A DNA stretch of 5,054 nt from UBA7396 sp964404065 (lineage in GTDB: Bacteria > Patescibacteriota > Gracilibacteria > BD1-5 > UBA6164), in the NCBI GenBank assembly GCA_964404065.1, contig CAYOIP010000067.1, positions 1 through 5,054 of the forward strand, read 5' to 3'. How positions within the stretch are numbered: position 1 is the stretch's first letter; every line of letters starts with the position of its first letter. A program made the position numbers and the translations under genes. Below are positions 1 to 5,054 of the stretch, piece by piece. The notes beneath the pieces are model-generated. The model saw only the letters and a list, made by a program, of their open reading frames with translations. It made no database searches and was not told the origin of the DNA.

Positions 1-110
1 GATGAGAAATAGCTAAAAATGCAAGAAAAGCATTAGAAGAGAAAACTTGAAAAAGCGTAATTACAAAAGAAAATTTTCTTAAATCTAAAGAGAAAAAGAA
101 GATTGATTAA
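1..110 (+). CDS. C-terminal end of a possible BRO/DinD-like (phage antirepressor type) protein, 5' truncated by window edge
   Basis: Read with UGA as Gly from the TGA at 3-5, an open frame runs to the TAA at 108-110 and encodes about 35 residues. It begins GEIAKNARKALEEKTGKSV and ends in a lysine-rich tail. The other two forward frames stop within the first 20 bases. The block ARKALEEKTGKSVIT followed by an ENFL-like segment recalls, from memory, the C-terminus of BRO-N/DinD-like damage-inducible or prophage antirepressor proteins, where the KTGK glycine is conserved; here that glycine is TGA (48-50). No catalytic motif is visible and the N-terminal domain lies outside the window, so family assignment is tentative. 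The gene ends six bases before a strong palindromic terminator, so it is probably transcribed separately from the copper genes downstream. That a coding 3' end exists here is much surer than what it encodes. Confidence 0.5.
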
Positions 111-115
111 AAGAC

Positions 116-162
116 AAAAAACCATTTTGTTAATATTAACAAAATGGTTTTTTATCTTTTTT
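116..162 (+). terminator. Perfect palindromic, probably bidirectional, Rho-independent terminator
   Basis: Bases 116-134 and 135-153 are exact reverse complements (19-bp arms, centre at 134/135). The core is ACCATTTTGTTAAT, flanked by an A-tract on the left and a T-tract on the right (148-153, then more T after ATC). The A/T tracts make it usable from either strand. It sits six bases after the stop of the upstream gene and just before the next promoter, so its likely job is to insulate the two units. Confidence 0.85.
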
Positions 163-163
163 T

Positions 164-191
164 TTGACATTAACAAAAATATTCATATTAT
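164..191 (+). promoter_or_regulatory. Sigma70-type promoter for the small exported protein
   Basis: A perfect -35 box TTGACA lies at 164-169, followed by a 16-base spacer and a -10-like TATTAT at 186-191 (5 of 6 matches to TATAAT). Transcription would start near 198-199, about 35 bases before the ATG at 234. It begins right after the terminator at 116-162, which fits the start of a new transcription unit. Confidence 0.7.
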
Positions 192-197
192 TCTTAA

Positions 198-214
198 TAC
201 CTGCACCCTAGGTA
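198..214 (+). promoter_or_regulatory. Inverted repeat at the predicted transcription start, candidate operator
   Basis: TACCT (198-202) and AGGTA (210-214) are exact reverse complements separated by seven bases, GCACCCT. This is one of the few G/C-containing patches in an otherwise A/T-only leader, and it overlaps the predicted +1 of the promoter at 164-191. A dimeric repressor binding here would block initiation. It does not clearly match the consensus I know for CueR, CopY or CsoR sites, so no regulator is named. Chance occurrence of 5-bp arms is possible. Confidence 0.35.
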
Positions 215-233
215 CTAAAACTAATTCTATAAT

Positions 234-626
234 ATGAAAGTTTTTACTATATTTGTTACATTAATTGTTTATTTTTTTTCATTTGTAAGTCATAATTCAG
301 TTATGGCTATTTCAAGTGATAAAGATTTAAGTAACCATAATATTATAGGAATCTCTCATCATCTAGAAATCCCAAAAACCAATAATGATTCAAGTCAAAA
401 TTGCAACTTAATAGTAGATTTTGATCAAAATATTCAGCATAATTATGAAAATGTTTTAAAAGATTTAATTTTAAAATTTTCTCTGAATTTTATTGATAAT
501 TCTTTTTTTACTCCAATTGAAAAAGATATTTCATATTTAAAAATTAACTCTCCTCCTTATCTCAATAAGGATATTAAAAATTATAGTTATACCAAACTCA
601 TTAAAATCATAAAATCCAATTCTTAG
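234..626 (+). CDS. Small exported hypothetical protein
   Basis: 130 codons from ATG 234 to TAG 624-626. An in-frame TAA at 222-224 rules out a more upstream start. Residues 1-25 are a convincing signal peptide: a Lys near the N-terminus, a long hydrophobic stretch rich in Phe/Val/Ile, then an Ala-ending site (VMA, cleavage after about residue 25). The mature part, roughly 105 residues, is polar and Asn/Ile/Lys-rich, with a His pair (ISHH, about residue 42), a single Cys (QNCN, near 57) and a lysine-rich C-terminus. I recognise no domain. It has no in-frame TGA and only one glycine, unlike its neighbours. There is no Shine-Dalgarno sequence before the ATG. It has its own promoter and a candidate operator, and ends just before a hairpin and T-run. 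Its position ahead of a copper oxidase suggests, without proving, a role in metal binding or envelope stress. Confidence 0.75.
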   Translation: MKVFTIFVTLIVYFFSFVSHNSVMAISSDKDLSNHNIIGISHHLEIPKTNNDSSQNCNLIVDFDQNIQHNYENVLKDLILKFSLNFIDNSFFTPIEKDISYLKINSPPYLNKDIKNYSYTKLIKIIKSNS

Positions 627-632
627 TTTTTT

Positions 633-703
633 ACTCTCTATTATCGTTTTGAAAAAATAGGTCTTTTTTGGTGCCATTTTTTCTGACAAAAGAGAGTTTT
701 TTT
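633..703 (+). terminator. Long-loop inverted repeat with T-run, likely terminator of the small exported gene
   Basis: ACTCTCT (633-639) pairs exactly with AGAGAGT (691-697), and the right arm runs into an unbroken T-tract (697-703). The pairing starts seven bases after the stop codon of the exported protein. The 51-base loop is long for a simple terminator, but it contains a second hairpin (651-683), so the whole could fold as a stacked structure. It overlaps the predicted promoter of the oxidase gene. Confidence 0.5.
651..683 (+). repeat. Nested hairpin inside the intergenic structure
   Basis: GAAAAAAT (651-658) is the exact reverse complement of ATTTTTTC (676-683), and inside it GG (660-661) can pair with CC (674-675), closing a loop of about 12 bases. 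Most pairs are A-T, so it would be weak alone; it is more plausible as the inner part of the 633-697 structure. It could be the real terminator stem, an mRNA stability element, or chance in AT-rich DNA. Confidence 0.35.
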
Positions 704-710
704 GTATAAA
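683..710 (+). promoter_or_regulatory. Candidate promoter for the multicopper oxidase gene
   Basis: CTGACA (683-688) has 5 of 6 matches to the -35 consensus. It is followed by a 16-base spacer and TATAAA (705-710, 5 of 6), the same geometry as the promoter at 164-191. Transcription would start near 717, giving a leader of about 24 bases before the ATG at 741. The -35 box lies inside the hairpin region of the preceding terminator, so the two signals share sequence. AT-richness makes -10-like matches common; the -35 box carries most of the weight. Confidence 0.45.
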
Positions 711-740
711 TTTTAAAATTTAATTAATAATTATAATAAT

Positions 741-2978
741 ATGAAAAAAATAATGAGTACTATAGTTCTTTGAGTATTTATGACAAGTTGAACTCTTTGA
801 ACAGTAAATGCAATGTCTAATATGGATATGCAATGAATGAATCACATGTCTCAAGATTCTATGAATTCCAATATGAATATGTGAGAAATGAAATGAATGG
901 ATGAAGAAATGGATAAAATGTGAAAAATGATGGATTGAGATATGATGAAAGAACATGAAGCAATAATGGAGAAAATATCAGCTAGTTTAGATGATGAGGG
1001 AAAAATGAAACTCAAAAAATTGAAAAAGAAACATATGTGAGACATGATGCAATTTATGAAAGATGCTTCTCATACAAATAATATAGAAATGGATGATCAA
1101 GCAAGAGAAGAAATGAAAAATGCACATCTTTCAGATCTAAAAGAATTATTAAAAAATAATTCTGAATTATATAAAGAAGTTTCTCTAGAGATGGAATCAA
1201 TGATGGATAAAATGATGAACCAAATGCATTCTAACAATGAAAAAATGAATATGAAAAAAAATTCATTTTCACCAAAACTTCAAAGTGCTATAGATAAAAT
1301 GATAAATAAACTATTTGCAAATTTAGATACTTTAAATTCAGAAAATAAAGATAAAAAAATAGAGCTAATTCTATGAAAAATAAAAAAGTTAAAATCTAAA
1401 TCTGAAAATACAAAAGATGAATCAAAAAAAGCTAAAATAAATGATATTCTTAATTACTTAAAAGAAAAAATATCTGAAAGAAAATGAAATTGAGCTATTA
1501 TTAAAAATTCTTTACTCATGGAAAGTGATGGAAAATTAGAAAATGCAAATAAAACAGAAGTAGTAGAATTAAAAAATTGAGATACATATACTATGGAAGT
1601 TACTCAAGTTAAAAAAGAAATTTGAAATAAAGAAGTAGTTATGCTTGCTTACAATGGAAGTATTCCATGACCTATTATAAAAGTTGCTAAAAATTCTGAA
1701 ATAACTTTGAAATTTATAAATAAAGTAAAAAATTTAGAAACTACTTTGCATTCTCATTGAGTAAGAGTTGATGAAACATCTGATGGAACTCCAATTGAGA
1801 TGATGTGAAAGCAAAAAATTATGAAATATTGAGAAACTTTTGAATATAAACTAAAATTTCCTGATGAATGAATTTATTGGTATCATCCTCATGTAAAAGA
1901 AGAATTACAACAAGAATTATGACTGTATGGTAACTATTTAGTAGAACCTACTGACCCAAATTATTGGTCAAAAGTAAACAGAGAAGAAACTTTAATTCTT
2001 GATGATATTTTACTTGATAATGATAAAATAGAAGCATTTAGTGATAGTTTTACAAATTATACACTTATGTGAAGGTTTTGAAACACTATAATGATAAATG
2101 GAGAAACAAATTATCAATTAGAAGCAAAAAAATGAGAAGTTATAAGAATGTATTTTACAAATGCTTCAAATACAAGACCTTATAATATAACTATTCCTTG
2201 AGCAAAAATAAAACTCGTTTGATGAGATAATAGCAAATATGAAAAAGAAGAGTTTATAGATAGTTTTATTATTTCTACTTGAGAAAGATATGTAGTAGAA
2301 GCCTATTTTGAAAATGGTTGAGAATATAAAATACAAAACAAAACTCCAAATAAAACTTATGATTTATGAAAAGTTATTGTTTCAGATGAATCAGTAAAAG
2401 ATAGTTATAAAAAAGAGTTTGAAACATTAAGAACAAATCAAGATGTTATATCTGATATTGATAAATTTAGACCATATTTTGATAAAGCAAATGATAAAGC
2501 CATAACTTTAACTATTGGAAAAAAATGACAAAAATGATGAGAAACAATGATGTGAATGTGAGGAAATAATGATAAAGCTTGAATAGAATGGGAAGATACA
2601 ATGAATCAGATGAATAAAAGTTCAAATTCTGATTTAATGGAATGGAAGATAATAGAAGATAGTACAAAAAAAGAAAATATGGATATTGATTGGAAATTTA
2701 AAGTTTGAGATAAAGTGAAAATTAAAATCTTTAATGATGGTAATTCAATGCATCCTATGCAACACCCTATTCATTTTCACTGACAAAGATTTTTAGTAAT
2801 ATCAGAGAATGGAAAAAAACCAAATAATCTTGTTTGGAAAGATACAGCAATGGTGAAAACTTGAGAATATATAGAGGTACTCGTAGATATGAGTAATCCT
2901 TGAGATTGGATGAGTCATTGTCATATTGCAGAACATCTTATGTCTTGAATGATGATGTATTTTAGTGTGGAAAAATAA
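741..2978 (+). CDS. Exported three-domain multicopper oxidase (CueO/CopA-like) with a methionine-rich N-terminal extension; UGA read as Gly
   Basis: One frame of 745 codons from ATG 741 to TAA 2976-2978, crossing about 40 TGA codons as Gly (about 11 Gly use GGN). Residues 1-24 form a signal peptide ending VNA. Residues 25-76 carry 17 Met, with a second Met cluster at 151-171, in a charged, probably helical extension reaching about 270. Three cupredoxin domains follow (roughly 274-410, 415-540, 590-745). Copper motifs: LHSHG (H337, H339), WYHPH (H382, H384), HPIHFHG (H675, H678, H680) and HCHIAEHLMSGM (H726, C727, H728, H732, M737). The Cys+5 His and Cys+10 Met spacing is that of CueO, so the T1 site and all eight T2/T3 His are present; Trp of the usual HWHG is Ser. 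A third Met-rich patch lies at 603-624. Expected role: O2-dependent oxidation of Cu(I) to Cu(II) outside the cytoplasm, supported by the metal-pump gene downstream. The usual enzyme is about 450-550 residues, so the extension is the excess. Another metal or phenolic substrate is possible. Confidence 0.92.
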
Positions 2979-2989
2979 TTTATCTAACT

Positions 2990-3018
2990 GGTAATAAATA
3001 GTTTTTCTATTTATTACC
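2990..3018 (+). terminator. Strong hairpin between the oxidase and the efflux gene
   Basis: GGTAATAAATAG (2990-3001) and CTATTTATTACC (3007-3018) are perfect 12-bp arms around a loop of five T. It starts 12 bases after the oxidase stop. The sequence after it, TTATTTAC, is T-rich but not a clean T-run, so it may terminate only partly, or act as a processing/3'-stability hairpin that lowers expression of the downstream gene. No clear promoter is visible between it and the ATG at 3040, so read-through from the oxidase seems required. Confidence 0.65.
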
Positions 3019-3039
3019 TTATTTACTAATTTTAAAATT

Positions 3040-3102
3040 ATGAAAAAATTATATATAATATTAAGTTTAATTACTCTCCTTGTTTTAGCCTCGGATGATT
3101 AA
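3040..3102 (+). pseudogene. Signal-peptide stub: remnant 5' end of an exported gene
   Basis: ATG 3040 opens a 20-codon frame ending at TAA 3100-3102. It encodes Met-Lys-Lys, then a hydrophobic run (LYIILSLITLLVL) and Ala-Ser-Asp-Asp: a textbook signal-peptide start, with LVLAS resembling the beginning of a lipobox but without the Cys. No mature protein follows; the next bases, in another frame, encode the interior of an RND pump. In related clusters an efflux adaptor or other exported component usually precedes the RND gene, so the stub is most simply the front of such a gene, cut off by a deletion. Joining it to the pump frame would need a one-base (-1) shift. It could also be a genuine leader peptide, which I think less likely. 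Confidence 0.55.
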
Positions 3103-5054
3103 AAAATGTAGAAGAAGCTCTAAGAGATAGTGCTATTATGGTTGCTATAATACTGAGTTTATTTTTGATGAATATTAGAACTACTTTTATTACTTTGAGT
3201 GCAATTCCTATATCAATTCTTATAACATTTATCATATTTAACTTTTTATGATTATGAATCAATGTTATGACCCTTGGTTGATTAGTTGTTGCAATATGAG
3301 AACTCGTAGATGATGCGATAGTGGATGTGGAAAATGTTTTTAGGAGACTCAGAGAAAATTATTTACTTCCTATTGAAAAAAGACAAAAATCTATAAAAGT
3401 GATTTTTGAAGCATCGAGTGAAATTAGAAATTCTATTATTTACGCAACTATTTTAGTAATCGTTGTATTTTTACCACTTTTATTTCTTCCTTGAGTAGAT
3501 GGAAGACTTTTAGCTCCAATAGGGATTGCTTATATTTTATCGCTTACAGCATCTTTAATAGTTTCTCTTACTCTCGTTCCAGTTTTGTGTTATTATCTTT
3601 TACCAAATTATATTAAAAAAAGAAGTGAAACAATAGCAACGAAAGAAGAAAAAAATCTTCCTTTATGAGTAGAAATAGATGATACAAAAGTTATGAGATG
3701 GGTGAAAAAAATTGCCTTAATACCAATACATATAAGTTTAAAACATCCTAAAAAAATATTATCAATGTCACTTTTGAGTATTTTTATAACATTCATTTTA
3801 TTTTTTCAAGCAGGAAAAGAGTGACTTCCTGAATTTAACGAACCAACTTTTACTACTATGATGTTTGCTCCCATAGGAAGTTCTCTTGATTATACCAAAA
3901 GTATTACTTCGGAAGTAAGTCAAAAACTTAGTAAAGTACCATGAGTAACCTGAGTATCTGCAACTGTTTGAAGAGCTGATACCGATGCTCATGCAAGTTG
4001 AGTAAATAGTTCAGAATTTGCAATACATTTTGACCCAACTCTTGCCAAAAAGTCAGATATTGCCAACAATATTCAGAAAATATATGATACCTATGAGTGA
4101 AAATTACTTTTTACTTTTTGACAACCTATAACTCATCGTATGCAACAATTGATTTCTGGAACGAGAGCACCAATTGTATTGAAACTATATGGAAAAGATT
4201 TAGATACACTGCAATCTCAAGCTCAAGTAATACTAGGAGAAATGAAAAAAGTACCTTGAGTAGTAAACGCGCAAGTAGAACAGGAAGTAAAAGTTCCACA
4301 AATAGAGATTTATAATGATAGAGATGCTTCTCTTAATAATGGAATAAATATTTGAATGATGAATGAACAACTAGAAATGTGATTTATGGGAATGCAAGCA
4401 AATGAGATATTAGATGGAAATGAAAGATATCCAGTAGTGGTAAAATATGACCCTTCTTGGAAATGAGATATAGAATCTTTATGAAATACCTTAGTTCCAA
4501 CATGATATGAAAAATCTCTTCCTCTGAGTCAAGTAGCTATTATTCAAAAAACAAAATGACAAAATAAAATTAGTCACGATAAAGCGCAAAGAAGAATAAA
4601 TATTATCTGATTTGTACAAGATAGAGATGTTGTTTCTATTGTAGAAGACATTAAAACAAATGTAGATAAAGTTAAACTTCCTGATGGATACTTTGTTTCT
4701 TATGAATGAGATTATAAAAATCAAAAAGAATCAAGTCAAAGACTGTTTATTATCGCAATATTTGTATTAATTTCAGTAACGCTTATACTATTCTGGCATT
4801 TTAGAAGTATCGTTTTAGTCGGGCAAATATTTTTATGAGTGTTAAGTGCATTTTTGTGAGGAATGATTGCTGTTTTAATTTCTGGAAATGTTATATCAAC
4901 CGCACATCTGGTTTGATTTATTTCTCTTATTTGAATAGTATCAAGAAATGGTATTATGCTTATTTCTCACTATTTACATCTTATGAAAGTAGATAAAATG
5001 CAGTGGTCAGAAGATCTGGTAATAAAAGGGTCTTTAGAAAGAGTGGTTCCAGTG
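3102..5054 (+). CDS. Heavy-metal efflux RND permease (CusA/CzcA-like), N-terminally truncated, 3' end beyond window; UGA read as Gly
   Basis: An uninterrupted frame, with about 27 TGA codons as Gly, runs to the window edge. Similarity starts abruptly at KNVEEALRDSAIMV, the segment just before TM2, so TM1 and the first porter domain (about 330 of the usual ~1,040 residues) are absent. Present in order: TM2-TM4 (about 3132-3315) with the HME-type AIGELVDDAIVDVENVF and RRLREN signature (acidic residues near 3300-3325), TM5-TM6 (about 3435-3600), TM7 (about 3760-3815), the second periplasmic porter/docking region (about 3816-4740), TM8-TM10 (about 4740-4980) including SRNGIMLISHY, then SLERVVPV. 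About 100 residues should remain past the end. The first in-frame ATG is 3138, inside TM2. The family exports Cu(I)/Ag(I) or Zn/Co/Cd by proton exchange, usually with an adaptor and outer-membrane channel. Met residues at 4377-4394 (EMGFMGM) fit the region of a CusA metal Met, but other CusA Met positions appear replaced, so the metal is uncertain. As it stands it is probably a broken gene. Confidence 0.85.

Noticed and set aside
228..233. TATAAT directly before ATG 234 (and a similar TATAAT at 732-737 before ATG 741) as promoter -10 boxes
   Set aside because: They abut the start codon, so transcription would begin inside the gene, and no -35 box lies at the right distance; expected by chance in such AT-rich leaders.
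627..740. Riboswitch or other structured regulatory RNA
   Set aside because: The spacer is short, almost all A/T and shows no conserved riboswitch core; only simple inverted repeats are present.
720..1045. Minus-strand His- and Ile/Ser-rich reading frames
   Set aside because: They are the complement of the Met-rich (ATG-repeating) segment of the oxidase; the CAT repeats give the apparent His richness.
1044..1376. Separate 110-codon gene starting at ATG 1044
   Set aside because: It is an internal piece of the oxidase frame, bounded only by TGA codons that are glycine here.
3040..3110. Programmed -1 ribosomal frameshift joining the signal peptide to the pump
   Set aside because: There is an A-run at 3101-3106 but it lies at or after the stop codon of the first frame, no slippery heptamer precedes it, and the product would still lack the first porter domain.
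3071..3992. Minus-strand frames opposite the RND gene
   Set aside because: They lie entirely antisense to the well-supported pump frame, show no domain, and reflect base composition.
4097..4315. Plus-strand 72-codon frame
   Set aside because: Ser/Thr/Arg-rich shadow in another frame of the pump; the pump frame matches the RND family across this interval.
1..5054. tRNA, rRNA, CRISPR array, insertion sequence ends or attachment sites
   Set aside because: I saw no cloverleaf-like segments, no regularly spaced repeats, no transposase frame and no flanking duplications on either strand.

Overview
The window is very AT-rich and reads sensibly only if UGA is glycine (translation table 25, used by Gracilibacteria/BD1-5 and Absconditabacteria/SR1 of the Candidate Phyla Radiation). 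The multicopper oxidase frame crosses about 40 in-frame TGA codons, and the RND transporter frame about 27. They fall where glycine is invariant in these families, for example in HSHG, HFHG, GLYG and the Gly of the last copper motif, while TAA and TAG still act as stops. The sequence cannot tell Gracilibacteria from Absconditabacteria.

Layout, all on the plus strand: (1) the last 35 codons of a gene whose tail resembles BRO/DinD/antirepressor-type proteins, closed by a perfect 38-bp palindromic terminator; (2) a clear promoter with a small inverted repeat at the predicted transcription start, followed by an unrecognised 130-residue exported protein; (3) a spacer holding a nested hairpin/terminator that overlaps a plausible second promoter; (4) a complete 745-residue exported multicopper oxidase with a long methionine-rich N-terminal extension and all copper ligands; (5) a strong hairpin; (6) a 20-codon signal-peptide stub running straight into the middle of a CusA/CzcA-like heavy-metal RND pump, whose first roughly 330 residues are missing and which runs off the window end.

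Together these look like an extracytoplasmic copper-handling module: an oxidase that would convert Cu(I) to Cu(II), next to a heavy-metal efflux permease, with a small secreted protein upstream that may or may not belong. The break at about 3085-3105 looks like a deletion (or an assembly join) that removed the body of an upstream exported gene, most simply an efflux adaptor, together with the front of the pump. The parts most worth following up are that junction, the Met-rich extension of the oxidase, and the unassigned exported protein with its operator-like site.
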